From Methanoculleus sediminis (lineage in GTDB: Archaea > Halobacteriota > Methanomicrobia > Methanomicrobiales > Methanoculleaceae): a DNA stretch of 64,000 nt. Position numbers and translations under genes: made by a program. Below the pieces are notes generated by a model. That model saw only the letters and a list, made by a program, of their open reading frames with translations, was not told where the DNA came from and did not search any database. The DNA is taken from the NCBI RefSeq assembly GCF_001017125.1, contig NZ_JXOJ01000008.1:163033-227032 (forward strand), written 5' to 3'. Positions 1-7,910 of this stretch are shown here, in pieces (positions within the stretch are counted from its first letter, which is position 1; every line of letters begins with the position of its first letter).

Positions 1-1
1 G

Positions 2-751
2 TACGTCATCTACGGCAGATCGATGAGGGTGAGCGCCGAAGAGAGGGAGGAATTGGTCCGGACGCTCAACGGTCTCGACGAGCGGGCGGCGATCGTCGAT
101 CGGTCCCTCTTCAACAAATCGGTGACCGTCATCGCCTTCGTGGTCCTCCTCTTCTTTGTCCACGACCGGATCGGAGAGATCCTGCACGTCGTCCTGCCGT
201 TCGTCGACCCGGCGATGGGGCTCGAACCCGCGGAGGTGGCTCTCATCGGAGCGGCGATCCTCCTCTTCTGGAGCAGGCAGTCGCCGGAGGAGATATTCGA
301 GAAGATCGAGTGGCCGGCTCTCTTCTTCTTCGGCGGGCTCTTCATCATCGTCGGCGCCCTGGTCGAGACCGGCATCATCTCGAGCATCGCCTCGATCATG
401 ATCGAGAACGTCGGATCGACCGGGGAGGCGATGTTCATCGTGGCATGGTTCGCCGCGATCGCCTCGGCGATCGTGGATAACATCCCCCTCACTGCGGCGA
501 TGATCCCGCTCATCCACGACCTGGGGGCGACGATGGACGTCTACCCGCTCTGGTGGGCGCTCGCCCTCGGCGCATGCCTCGGGGGGAACGGAACCGCCAT
601 CGGGGCGTCGGCAAACGTGGTCGTCATCGGTATCGCCGAGCGCGAGGGGATCGGCATCACGTTCATCGACTTCCTGAAGGTAGGGATGCTGGTGCTCTTC
701 GTGACGGTGGCGGTAGGATTTGTGATGCTCTGGCTGAAATTTGCGGTGTGA
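2..751 (+). CDS. ArsB/NhaD-type ion permease, C-terminal part (cut by window edge)
   Basis: The reading frame is open from the first bases, so the gene begins outside the window and only about 249 C-terminal residues are seen. They contain at least five hydrophobic segments. The signature ALGACLGGNGTAIGASANVV, near the C-terminal third, is typical of the ArsB/NhaD (CitMHS) ion transporter superfamily. Such proteins sit in the cytoplasmic membrane and move anions (arsenite, dicarboxylates) or exchange Na+/H+; the substrate cannot be read from this half. The stop lies five bases before the universal stress protein gene, so the two are probably co-transcribed. The family is firmly supported and the substrate is unknown. 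Confidence 0.85.
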   Translation, partial: YVIYGRSMRVSAEEREELVRTLNGLDERAAIVDRSLFNKSVTVIAFVVLLFFVHDRIGEILHVVLPFVDPAMGLEPAEVALIGAAILLFWSRQSPEEIFEKIEWPALFFFGGLFIIVGALVETGIISSIASIMIENVGSTGEAMFIVAWFAAIASAIVDNIPLTAAMIPLIHDLGATMDVYPLWWALALGACLGGNGTAIGASANVVVIGIAEREGIGITFIDFLKVGMLVLFVTVAVGFVMLWLKFAV

Positions 752-756
752 ACGAC

Positions 757-1206
757 ATGAAGATTCTCGTGCTTATCGATGGTTCGAAGTGGAGCCAGAA
801 AGCGGCTCTGCATGCGATTGGACTGGCAAAGCGGAAGAATGCCGAGGTAGTCCTCTTCTCGGTGCTGGATATCGCGGAGGCCAAGGCGATGGCGTTCAAC
901 TTCTGCGCCCAGAGCGGGATCTGCGAGCAGTTGAAGGGCTACGAGGGGCGGATATGGAAAGATATGCGAAAGAGCATCGAGGACGACCAGAACAGCATCC
1001 TCGCCCGCTACCAGGGGGAGAAGGTTCAGTGCTCGTCAAAGATCGTCGAGGGGTCAATCAGGGAGGAGATCCTTAAGGAGGCGAACTCCGGCGAATACGG
1101 GCTGATCGTCATGGGCGCTTTCGGCAGGAGCGGAAAGTCCCGGATCAGCGCCCTGCTCGAGCAGATCGGCGGCGCGGTCAGACCGCCGCTGCTCGTCGTC
1201 CGCTAA
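757..1206 (+). CDS. Universal stress protein (UspA family)
   Basis: This 149-residue protein has the single UspA alpha/beta fold. It opens with a beta strand and acidic residue (MKILVLIDGS) and ends with VMGAFGRSGKSR followed by the terminal strand PPLLVVR, which resembles the nucleotide-binding G-x2-G-x9-G(S/T) region. Proteins of this family bind ATP or other ligands and often accompany membrane transporters. Here the gene begins five bases after the permease stop, so the pair looks like one operon and the Usp protein may regulate or protect that transporter (inference). A run of ten T residues follows the stop and probably ends the transcript. Confidence 0.85.
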   Translation: MKILVLIDGSKWSQKAALHAIGLAKRKNAEVVLFSVLDIAEAKAMAFNFCAQSGICEQLKGYEGRIWKDMRKSIEDDQNSILARYQGEKVQCSSKIVEGSIREEILKEANSGEYGLIVMGAFGRSGKSRISALLEQIGGAVRPPLLVVR

Positions 1207-1208
1207 CA

Positions 1209-1218
1209 TTTTTTTTTT
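1209..1218 (+). terminator. Poly-T terminator after uspA
   Basis: Ten consecutive T residues begin three bases after the stop codon. Archaeal RNA polymerase terminates on such T runs without needing a hairpin. Confidence 0.65.
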
Positions 1219-1235
1219 GGCCGCGGTGATGCGGA

Positions 1236-1325
1236 GTTCCCTTCGCGGCTTCGCGTCCTTCGCGTGAGACCGTATCGTTGCTCAGCCCCACCATCTCACG
1301 CGAAGCCGTGAAGAACGCGAAGACC
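1236..1325. repeat. Inverted repeat with CTTCGCGTGAG arms, copy 1
   Basis: CTTCGCGTGAG at 1258-1268 is mirrored by CTCACGCGAAG at 1295-1305, a perfect 11-base stem with a 26-base spacer. It is flanked by further CTTCGCGGCTTCGCG-like and GAAGAACGCGAAG pieces, and another arm copy lies near 1368-1378. The same stem occurs at 22,224-22,272. This occupies the 250-base gap between uspA and the reverse-strand gene, which contains no other recognised gene. Confidence 0.6.
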
Positions 1326-1420
1326 AAGTTGATTGTGAGTTACGCTCCGGATGAGACATCCGTCGCTCTTCGCGTGAGGCCTGTAGCCTTATCCGGAAAC
1401 AGGTCGTGAAAACCAGAACT

Positions 1421-1440
1421 CAAGCACCATCAGGTGCGAG
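1421..1440 (+). repeat. Single mini-hairpin unit of the GAG-hairpin family
   Basis: The sequence CAAGCACCATCAGGTGCGAG forms a short hairpin (GCACC/GGTGC) with the flanking AG and CGAG that mark the repeat family found at 11.6, 17.2, 50.7 and 62.4 kb. It lies just beyond the 3' end of the acetolactate decarboxylase gene. Confidence 0.5.
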
Positions 1441-1460
1441 AAAAAAGTGGTCCCTCGGGC

Positions 1461-2276
1461 TCATTCCACCTGCTCAAGGTCTCCCGAGAGGTCTCCCGAG
1501 AGGTCGACCGTCCAGAAGTCACCGCTCGCCGGGAGCGCCATGGTGAAGTTTGTCGTGGTGTCGACCTGCACGGTGCCCTCCGCCAGGACCATATCGAGCA
1601 CGTGGCCGCCGGCGGTGCGGTCGCCGGTGATGAAGTGAAGGTGGTAGCCGGGGACGTTGACCCCTTTCGCCAGTGCCGGCGTCCAGAACCCGACGGCGGT
1701 TCCGGTGACGTTCTCGAACGTAAAGACCGTCTGGTTCGCCGTCACATCGGCGAGCCGCGGGTACGGCTTCTCCTGGGCGGGCACGCTCCGGGTCACCAGA
1801 TGCGGGAAGGTGCCGTCCACCCTGATCGCGTAGAAGAGATTCTTCGAGGGGAGCTCCGCCTGCACCCGGCTCTCGAGAGCGGTCAGGTTCATCGGCGCGT
1901 CGATCGGGACCGTCATGTCCGAATCGAAGAAAGTCGCGACCGCGAACGGCGTCGTCGCATTCCCGGCAACCGGATAGGCCCGCCCGTCGACCCGGATCAG
2001 GTACCACTCGCCGTCGACGCCGATCAGTTCCCCGTCGAGCCGATCGCCGCACCCGATCCCGAAGTCTCCGTGCCTCGCGAGCTCGTCGAACGTCATGCTG
2101 CCGTCGTAGGTTCCCTGGAGGAGCGCGTCGATGGTCGAGACCTGAAAGAGCGTATCCCTGTCGGCTCCTCCCTCCGGCACGGGCGGGAGGGGAGCGGCGG
2201 CGAGGCCGATGCAGGCCCCGACGATGAGGGCGGCGGCGGCAACGACGATGTAACGGAACAACCTGTCCCCGGCCAT
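1461..2276 (-). CDS. budA: Alpha-acetolactate decarboxylase, membrane-anchored or exported
   Basis: This 271-residue protein matches acetolactate decarboxylase, which converts 2-acetolactate to acetoin and CO2. The opening LFQVSTIDALLQGTYDG and the zinc-ligand region, with histidines in GYHLHF and GGHVLD, are diagnostic. The start at 2276 (MAGDRLFRYIVV) is followed by a hydrophobic segment at about residues 8-28 that is absent from cytoplasmic BudA, so the enzyme is probably exported or membrane-tethered. The deaminase gene ends eight bases upstream, so the two may share a transcript. The family call is strong; why acetolactate would be removed outside the cell is not clear. Confidence 0.85.
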   Translation of the reverse strand: MAGDRLFRYIVVAAAALIVGACIGLAAAPLPPVPEGGADRDTLFQVSTIDALLQGTYDGSMTFDELARHGDFGIGCGDRLDGELIGVDGEWYLIRVDGRAYPVAGNATTPFAVATFFDSDMTVPIDAPMNLTALESRVQAELPSKNLFYAIRVDGTFPHLVTRSVPAQEKPYPRLADVTANQTVFTFENVTGTAVGFWTPALAKGVNVPGYHLHFITGDRTAGGHVLDMVLAEGTVQVDTTTNFTMALPASGDFWTVDLSGDLSGDLEQVE

Positions 2277-2284
2277 GATCCGCC

Positions 2285-2719
2285 TCACAACTCCCCGATA
2301 TCCTCGTACCAGAGGTCGGGATGCTGCTCGATGAACGTGCCCATCATCTCCTTGCAGACGTCGAGATCCAGGTCGAGCACCTCGACCCCGTGCGACTCGA
2401 GGAACTCCCGCGCTCCCGCGAAATTCGCCGATTCGCCGGCCACGACCTTCCCGATCCCGAACTGGACGGCCGCTCCCGCGCAGAGGTAGCAGGGCATCAG
2501 CGTGGAGTAGAGCGTGCACTCCGCGTAGTTGCGGACCCTGCCGGCGTTTCTCAGACAGTCGATCTCTGCGTGGAGCACGGGGTCGTCGTTCTGGACGCGC
2601 CGGTTCCGGCCCCGCCCGATGATCCGGCCGTCGCGCACCAGCACCGAGCCGATGGGTATTCCGCCTTCCCGCAGGCCCGTTTCCGCCTCGTTTACGGCGC
2701 ACTTCATGAATATATCCAT
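2285..2719 (-). CDS. Cytosine deaminase, fungal FCY1-like
   Basis: This 144-residue zinc deaminase has the catalytic HAE motif in VLHAEIDCL and the PCxxC zinc motif in STLMPCYLCAGA. The C-terminal half follows yeast cytosine deaminase Fcy1 closely: GESANF corresponds to GENVNF, and the ending FIEQHPDLWYEDIGE corresponds to FIDERPQDWFEDIGE. It should deaminate cytosine (and 5-fluorocytosine) to uracil for pyrimidine salvage; a role on another base or nucleoside cannot be excluded. ATG 2719 was chosen over upstream starts because GGGAGGAG lies seven bases before it. The budA start is eight bases beyond its stop. Confidence 0.8.
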   Translation of the reverse strand: MDIFMKCAVNEAETGLREGGIPIGSVLVRDGRIIGRGRNRRVQNDDPVLHAEIDCLRNAGRVRNYAECTLYSTLMPCYLCAGAAVQFGIGKVVAGESANFAGAREFLESHGVEVLDLDLDVCKEMMGTFIEQHPDLWYEDIGEL

Positions 2720-2877
2720 GTGAATCTCCTCCCGGGCGCTCAATTCCGTGGACAAACCGGCTGCAACACCCTATCAAGTATAAGAAGACGTTCCTGGATG
2801 ATAAACGCATACGGGACGGGAACGGCAGTTCGGGACACCGGCGGGCGAAGGATCCGGTCAGGGGAGCCGCCGCCCCT

Positions 2878-3420
2878 TCAAACGCTCGGGATCTCCCGCT
2901 CGGTTCCGATCTCGTCGAGCGCCTGCCTGCCGGCAATCCTGACGTCGCGGTCGGCATCCCCGAGGAGGCGTAAAAGGGGTTCACGGGCCTGCGGGTTGCC
3001 TATCCGGCCGAGCGCCCAGGCCGCCATCCTCCTGACCCGGGGTTTTCTATCGTCGAGCAGCCGGATCAACGGCTCGACCGCCCGGGGATCACCGATCTTC
3101 CCGAGCGCCCAGGCCGCCCCCACCCGAACCCAGGGACTGTCGTCTTCCAGGCTCCCTATCAGCGGGAGAACAGGTTCGCGCCCATCCAGGAGCCCGAGCG
3201 CTTTCGCCGCTTTCCACCGTACTTCGACGTATTCGTCCTCCAGCGCCTCGATGAGCGGCCGTACCGCGCGGCTGTCGCCGAGTTCCCCGAGCGCCTCCGC
3301 AGCCCGCCACCGTTCATTGAGATTCCCGGACGCAAGCATCGAAAGGTGCCTGTGGAGTACCTTCTCCCTATCGAGACTCTCGGTCTCTCCCCCCGGCACC
3401 GGCGGATCCCTCCCTGCCAT
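2878..3420 (-). CDS. HEAT-repeat (PBS lyase-like) protein
   Basis: A 180-residue protein made almost entirely of about five HEAT-like repeats of 31 residues. Each carries a pattern such as AAWALGKIGDPRAVEPLI, where an Ala/Leu-rich helix is followed by GD.RAVEPL. Repeats of this type form a curved alpha-solenoid for protein binding and occur in phycobilin lyase-like scaffolds; no catalytic site is visible. The ATG at 3420 has GAGGTG five to ten bases upstream and is preferred over a more distant ATG at 3492. It stands alone on the reverse strand, so the partner is unknown. Confidence 0.8.
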   Translation of the reverse strand: MAGRDPPVPGGETESLDREKVLHRHLSMLASGNLNERWRAAEALGELGDSRAVRPLIEALEDEYVEVRWKAAKALGLLDGREPVLPLIGSLEDDSPWVRVGAAWALGKIGDPRAVEPLIRLLDDRKPRVRRMAAWALGRIGNPQAREPLLRLLGDADRDVRIAGRQALDEIGTEREIPSV

Positions 3421-3521
3421 AGGCCACCTCACGCCCAACTGGGGGCGGCCGGGCATAAGGTTTTGCCACGGGAGATGCTCACAGGGGTGCATTTTTCTAC
3501 TCTCCCTGCCTTCACCATAGT

Positions 3522-3947
3522 ATGGAGAGTCCGACGGTTACACCGGAGGGGACGACGTTTCCCCCGGAACTGGAACGTCTCGGTGTCGTTGCCGGAGCGA
3601 AGATCGATATCAGAGACCTCGATGCAATGGGTCGCCGCCACAACTTCCACGTCTTCCTCTACTTCGAGGAGGACCTGGCCAGGGACTCCACGCTCCGGGA
3701 AGACCTGCAGGAATACGACGACGTTCCCGACCTGGAGCGCCCGTTCGTCAACCTGAACGCGTTCCTCCGGTACGCCGCGGAGCAGGACCCCCTCTTCACC
3801 CGGCGCCTGGACGAGCTCCCGCTGGTCATCGAAGTCGTGGCCTACGGGGAGCTCGGGACAGAGGAGGGCAAACTCATACCCTACGTCAAAGGGCTGATGC
3901 CGTTTCTGGACGAACTCACGCTGGAAGATGTCCAGACCGCGTCCTGA
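3522..3947 (+). CDS. Conserved-looking acidic protein of unknown function
   Basis: A 141-residue soluble, strongly acidic protein with no signal peptide or membrane segment. It reads as alternating strands and helices (for example KIDIRDLDAMGRRHNFHVFLYFEEDLA), and codon use matches neighbouring genes, so it is probably real. No family is recognised. It is transcribed toward nadC and separated from it only by a T run that could serve both strands. Confidence 0.65.
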   Translation: MESPTVTPEGTTFPPELERLGVVAGAKIDIRDLDAMGRRHNFHVFLYFEEDLARDSTLREDLQEYDDVPDLERPFVNLNAFLRYAAEQDPLFTRRLDELPLVIEVVAYGELGTEEGKLIPYVKGLMPFLDELTLEDVQTAS

Positions 3948-3953
3948 ACTCTC

Positions 3954-3960
3954 TTTTTTT
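3954..3960. terminator. T run between convergent genes
   Basis: Seven T residues follow the stop of the forward gene and touch the end of nadC. They fit a poly-T terminator for the forward transcript. Confidence 0.45.
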
Positions 3961-4819
3961 ATGGAAGCCTGACGGTACCCGCGCCTTTCAGGATATCCAG
4001 GCTCACGTCGAAGTTCCTGACCGTATGGGTGAGCGCACCCATGCTGATGATATCGATCCCGGTCACGGCATATCCGGCAAGATCGTCGCCGGCGACGCCT
4101 CCCGAGACCTCGAGGGTGACCCGCTCCCGGAGCCCCTGCTCTTTAAGCGCCCCGACCGCCTCCCGGACCGCGTCCGGCGCCATGTTGTCGAGAAGGATAA
4201 TGTCGGCACCGGCTACCGCAGCCTCGACGGCGTCCCGTGCCGACTCGACCTCAACCTCGACCGCCCGGTAGCGACTCCGCCCCTTCGCCTTCCGGATCGC
4301 TTCCGGGAGCGGCACCAGCGCAAGGTGGTTGTCCTTGATCAGGACCATATCCGAGAGGCAGTAGCGGTGCGGGTCACCCCCGCCGAGGACCACCGCCTTC
4401 TTATCGAGCACCCGCAAGCCCGGAGCGGTCTTCCGGGTCGCGGCAACCCGCACGTCGGGGGAGACCGCCCGGACGGCGTCGACCGCCTCCCGGGTCCGGG
4501 TCGCAATCCCGCTCATGCGCCCGATGATGTTGAGCGCCGTCCGTTCGAGAAGAAGGATCGCCCTCGCGGAGCCTTCGAGTTCGAGGAGAACCGCCCCGGG
4601 AGCAACCGGTCTGCCGTCGGCAGAACGCTGACGCACTGCGACCCCGAAATGCTCGAAGAGCGCCCGTGCCTCCTCGAGGCCGGCGACGATCCCCGTATCC
4701 TTCGCCCGGATCACCGCCCGGCAGGCGACGTCGGGGACGACCGCTTCGGAGGTGACGTCGCCCCACGGCGCATCCTCCCGGACGAAACGGAGCAGGTCCT
4801 CGATCGGGATCATCCGCAT
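3959..4819 (-). CDS. nadC: Nicotinate-nucleotide pyrophosphorylase (carboxylating)
   Basis: This 286-residue enzyme converts quinolinate and PRPP to nicotinate mononucleotide, CO2 and pyrophosphate. The motif ATRKTAPGLRVLDKKAV, the GGGDPHRYCLSDMVLIKDNH segment and the ending EVSGGVAG...GIDIISMGALTH are classic for NadC (PRPP/quinolinate binding and barrel floor). The ATG at 4819 overlaps the nadA stop as TGATG, indicating coupled translation; a GTG three bases earlier and an ATG six bases later are also possible. It is the last gene of nadX-nadA-nadC. Confidence 0.95.
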   Translation of the reverse strand: MRMIPIEDLLRFVREDAPWGDVTSEAVVPDVACRAVIRAKDTGIVAGLEEARALFEHFGVAVRQRSADGRPVAPGAVLLELEGSARAILLLERTALNIIGRMSGIATRTREAVDAVRAVSPDVRVAATRKTAPGLRVLDKKAVVLGGGDPHRYCLSDMVLIKDNHLALVPLPEAIRKAKGRSRYRAVEVEVESARDAVEAAVAGADIILLDNMAPDAVREAVGALKEQGLRERVTLEVSGGVAGDDLAGYAVTGIDIISMGALTHTVRNFDVSLDILKGAGTVRLP

Positions 4820-5715
4820 CACGCTCCGACGGCGATCATCCGCTCGATCGCCCGCCGCGCCCGGTCCATGACCTCTCCGGGGAGGACGACCTCGTGCTCC
4901 TCGGACTCGAGCGCCCGGCGGAGGTCTTCAAGAGAGATCTTCTTCATATCCGCGCAGACGGCCTCCGGCTTCTCGTAAAAGACCCTTCCGGGGTAGAGCA
5001 CCCGCAGGCGGGAGGCCATCTCCCGCTCGGTGAAGACCCACCAGGGCTCGTTCCCGCCGGCCGCGGCGTCCCGGACCATGCCCCCCGTGGAGGCTATCCG
5101 GTCGGCCTGCTCCTGGATCTCCGGCGGGCATTCGGGGTGGCAGACGATCCGACCGCCTTTCTTCCGGGCAGCCTCGACGTCGGCAAGGGTGAACCCCGTA
5201 TGGACGTAGCAGTGGCCGCCGGGAGGCAGGGGAACGATCGTCTTCTCGGGGAGTTCCCGCTGGACGTATGCCGCGAGGTTTGCGTCCGGCCCGAAGAGGA
5301 TGGTGTCGTTTGGGAGCGAACGGACAACCCGGACCGCGTTTGCCGAGGTGCAGGTGATGTCCGCGAGCGCCTTGCTCTCCGCCGTGCTGTTGACGTAGAC
5401 CACCACAGCCGCTTCGGGGTGCTGCCGGCGTGCCTCCCGGATCATCTCCGGGGTCAGGAAATCGGCAAGCGGGCATCCTGCGTCCTCTACGGGGATGACC
5501 ACCTTACGGTCGGGGTTGAGGATCTTTGCCGTCTCGGCCATGAACCGGACGCCGCAGACGACGATCAGGTCCGCCGCGGTCTCCTTCGCCTTCACCGCGA
5601 GCTCGAGGCTGTCGCCCACCACGTCGGCGAGTCCCTGAATCTCCATGGGCTGGTAGTTATGCGCCATGACGACTGCGTTCTTCCCGGCCTTGAGCGCACG
5701 AATCTCCTTTTCCAT
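4819..5715 (-). CDS. nadA: Quinolinate synthase
   Basis: This 298-residue iron-sulfur enzyme condenses iminoaspartate with dihydroxyacetone phosphate to give quinolinate. The three expected [4Fe-4S] ligands are present: Cys81 in DAGCPLADF, Cys169 in GGHCYVH and Cys254 in AVCADMKKI, with the family's usual spacing of about 87 residues between the first two. The substrate motif HPECPPE at about 193-199 and the opening MAHNYQP are also conserved. The gene starts two bases after the nadX stop and overlaps nadC, so aspartate oxidation, ring formation and phosphoribosylation are encoded in pathway order. Confidence 0.95.
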   Translation of the reverse strand: MEKEIRALKAGKNAVVMAHNYQPMEIQGLADVVGDSLELAVKAKETAADLIVVCGVRFMAETAKILNPDRKVVIPVEDAGCPLADFLTPEMIREARRQHPEAAVVVYVNSTAESKALADITCTSANAVRVVRSLPNDTILFGPDANLAAYVQRELPEKTIVPLPPGGHCYVHTGFTLADVEAARKKGGRIVCHPECPPEIQEQADRIASTGGMVRDAAAGGNEPWWVFTEREMASRLRVLYPGRVFYEKPEAVCADMKKISLEDLRRALESEEHEVVLPGEVMDRARRAIERMIAVGA

Positions 5716-5717
5716 TG

Positions 5718-6476
5718 TTACGTACCCACCACCAGAGGGTTCTCGAGGTTCTTTAAGAGCGTCAGGATGGAGAGGGCCGCCATATAGCTCGTCGCCGGGT
5801 TATCGGGGCTCGGGACGTTCCTGACCCGGATGTAGATGTCCCCGAAGTCCCCCTCGACGAATATCTCGTGGATGTTCCTCTCCGCAGCAGGGTCGACCCA
5901 GAGTTCCACGTCGGCATCCCTGCCGGCGGCGAGTCCCAGCGCTACCGCGACGTTGATGTTTTTGGGGTATTGCTTTATACAGTCGTGCGCCAGCCCCTTA
6001 AATATCTCTGTCCGGGCTTCGGCGGTCATCCCGAGCGACGCGGGAGGTTTCGTCGTCCGCAGGAGGAGGTGCTTCGGCGGTGAGATCTGGCCGATCTTGA
6101 GGTTGTCGAGTCCGGTGATGGCGCCGCTCGGGATGCGGATCTTCTTCCCCGCCTCCCGTGCGACCCCGATGAGGTGCTCGCGGAACGCGTCGTCAGCAAG
6201 AGCTCCCCCGGAGAGGACGACGATGTCCCGCCCCGACCGGAGGACAGCCTCGCCGTATGTTCTGACGGCGTCGACCGAAGCGGCTTCCACGACGATCGAG
6301 AAGTCCTCCCGCATGAAGGCGTCGAAGTCCGCGTATGACCGGGCATGGCAGAGTAATGCCAGTTCCTCCGCCCGCCCGGGGATGATATCGAAGACGGCGA
6401 CGACCCGGATGCCCTCGGCGTGTGTGGCGATGATATGCCCGACGTTGCCGCATCCCAGCAACCCTATTTTAATCAT
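5718..6476 (-). CDS. nadX: L-aspartate dehydrogenase
   Basis: This 252-residue NAD(P)-dependent enzyme oxidises aspartate to iminoaspartate, the anaerobic replacement for FAD-dependent NadB. The Rossmann motif GLLGCGNVGHIIA is at the N-terminus. The segment IRIPSGAITGLDNLK and the ring FKGLAHDCIKQYPKNINVAVAL, which hold the substrate-binding lysine and histidine region, are typical of AspDH. It heads the nadX-nadA-nadC operon, and iminoaspartate is unstable, so close expression with NadA makes sense. A TATA-like sequence lies about 30 bases before the start. Confidence 0.93.
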   Translation of the reverse strand: MIKIGLLGCGNVGHIIATHAEGIRVVAVFDIIPGRAEELALLCHARSYADFDAFMREDFSIVVEAASVDAVRTYGEAVLRSGRDIVVLSGGALADDAFREHLIGVAREAGKKIRIPSGAITGLDNLKIGQISPPKHLLLRTTKPPASLGMTAEARTEIFKGLAHDCIKQYPKNINVAVALGLAAGRDADVELWVDPAAERNIHEIFVEGDFGDIYIRVRNVPSPDNPATSYMAALSILTLLKNLENPLVVGT

Positions 6477-6501
6477 CGAATAAAGAAGTTGTAATGTCAG
6501 C

Positions 6502-6512
6502 GGTTAAGTATT
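6502..6512 (-). promoter_or_regulatory. TATA box for the nadXAC operon
   Basis: On the reverse strand AATACTTAACC is centred about 31 bases before the nadX start, which fits a short or absent leader. No other TATA-like sequence is obvious in the 150-base divergent gap. Confidence 0.4.
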
Positions 6513-6628
6513 GTGCTCGGCACGAAACCGGCCAGAAGAGGAGCAAACTATCCTCCGACCGATAGGGGTGACCGGACCGCCGGGAGCCCGGGCCGGCCGC
6601 CGACCGCGCGCAGGGAGAGTCGATCACC

Positions 6629-7867
6629 ATCATATTTGACGAACTGCAGGGAAGACGGGTCTACATCGAGACCTACGGGTGCACCTACAACCACGCCGAC
6701 ACGCGGAGGCTCGCGGCGATACTGGAAGGTCTCGGCTGCACGATGGCCGAACGGCCGGAGGAGGCGGACGCCGTCATCGTCAACACCTGCACGGTGATCG
6801 GTGCGACCGAACGAAAGATGCTCCGGCGCCTCGCTCTATTCGCCGACCGCGACCTCTACGTGACCGGGTGCATGCCGGTCGTCCAGATGGACAGGATCCG
6901 TTCGGTCTGCACGCCGCACGTCATCTATCCGGACGAGATCCACGAGCGCTCCGCCGGGGTCGGCACCCGGGGTGCGGGGGCGACCGGCGTGGTGCAGGTG
7001 GCGAGCGGGTGCGTCGGCCGGTGCAGTTACTGCATCACCCGGTTCGCCCGTGGACAGTTGAAAAGTGCGCCTGCACGGGAGATACTCGACGCCGTCCGGG
7101 TTCTTGTCGCGTCGGGCGCCTGCGAGATCCAGCTGACCGGGCAGGACGTGGCCGCGTGGGGACTCGACCGGGGTGAGTCGCTCCCCGACCTCTTGCAGGA
7201 GATAGCGGAGATCCCCGGGAAGTTCACCGTCAGGCCGGGGATGATGAACCCGGCTACGGTGCTCGGGATCCTCGATCCGCTCGTCGGGGCTTACGAGAGC
7301 GACACAGTCTTCCGGTTCCTCCACCTCCCCGTCCAGTCGGGCTCCGATACCGTCCTTGAACGGATGCAGCGCGGCTACACTGCGGCCGACGTCGTCCGGA
7401 TCGTCGATACGTTCCGGGAACGCTTCCCGGATATGATGATCTCCTCCGACTTCATCACCGGGTTTCCCGGAGAGACGGACGAAGAGTTCTCGCAGACGCT
7501 CGAACTCCTCCGGAGGGCGGCGTTCGTGAAGGTGAACATCACCCGCTACTCCCGGCGGCCCGGAACGCCCGCGGCGGCCCTAAAAGACCTCCCCGAGCGG
7601 ATACGCAAAGACCGCTCCCGCACGCTGCTTGCCGAAGCAAACCGGATCTACGACGCCTACAACGAGCGCTGGATCGGGCGGGAGACACCGATCGTCGCGA
7701 CCGAGAAGAACGCGCCGGGATCGACCGTCTGCCGCAACCCCTGCTACCTCAATGTCGTCGTAAAAGAGGATCTCCCGTTCGGATTCACCGGGAAGGCGGT
7801 GATAACCGGGAACCGCCGGCACTACGTCACCGCCGAACGGATCCCATCCGATGACGAGAGGGTTTAG
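6629..7867 (+). CDS. tRNA t6A37 methylthiotransferase (archaeal MtaB/CDKAL1 type)
   Basis: A radical-SAM enzyme that adds methylthio to t6A37 of tRNAs reading ANN codons. Domains in order are the UPF0004 domain with cysteines in YGCTYN and NTCTV, the radical-SAM cluster CVGRCSYC, and a C-terminal TRAM-like segment (GFTGKAVITG). The first ATG or GTG/TTG in frame is ATG 6743, which would remove the essential first cysteine, yet coding clearly extends upstream (FDELQGRRVYIETYGC). The frame is open back to 6572 without any ATG, GTG or TTG. A GGGAGAG at 6613-6619 suggests starting at ATC 6629 or ATA 6632, so the start given here is tentative. Confidence 0.85.
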   Translation: MIFDELQGRRVYIETYGCTYNHADTRRLAAILEGLGCTMAERPEEADAVIVNTCTVIGATERKMLRRLALFADRDLYVTGCMPVVQMDRIRSVCTPHVIYPDEIHERSAGVGTRGAGATGVVQVASGCVGRCSYCITRFARGQLKSAPAREILDAVRVLVASGACEIQLTGQDVAAWGLDRGESLPDLLQEIAEIPGKFTVRPGMMNPATVLGILDPLVGAYESDTVFRFLHLPVQSGSDTVLERMQRGYTAADVVRIVDTFRERFPDMMISSDFITGFPGETDEEFSQTLELLRRAAFVKVNITRYSRRPGTPAAALKDLPERIRKDRSRTLLAEANRIYDAYNERWIGRETPIVATEKNAPGSTVCRNPCYLNVVVKEDLPFGFTGKAVITGNRRHYVTAERIPSDDERV

Positions 7868-7910
7868 CCCCACCGAAACTTTTTCTTTGGATACGGCGTA
7901 TCATCATTCC

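Noticed and set aside
1434..2489. Long forward open frame opposite budA and the deaminase
   Set aside because: It is antisense to two well-recognised genes, has Arg/Asp/Val/Gly-biased composition typical of high-GC shadow frames, and no domain.
6743..7867. Taking the first ATG (6743) as the methylthiotransferase start
   Set aside because: It would remove the YGC cysteine and the first strand of the conserved N-terminal domain, which are encoded in frame immediately upstream.
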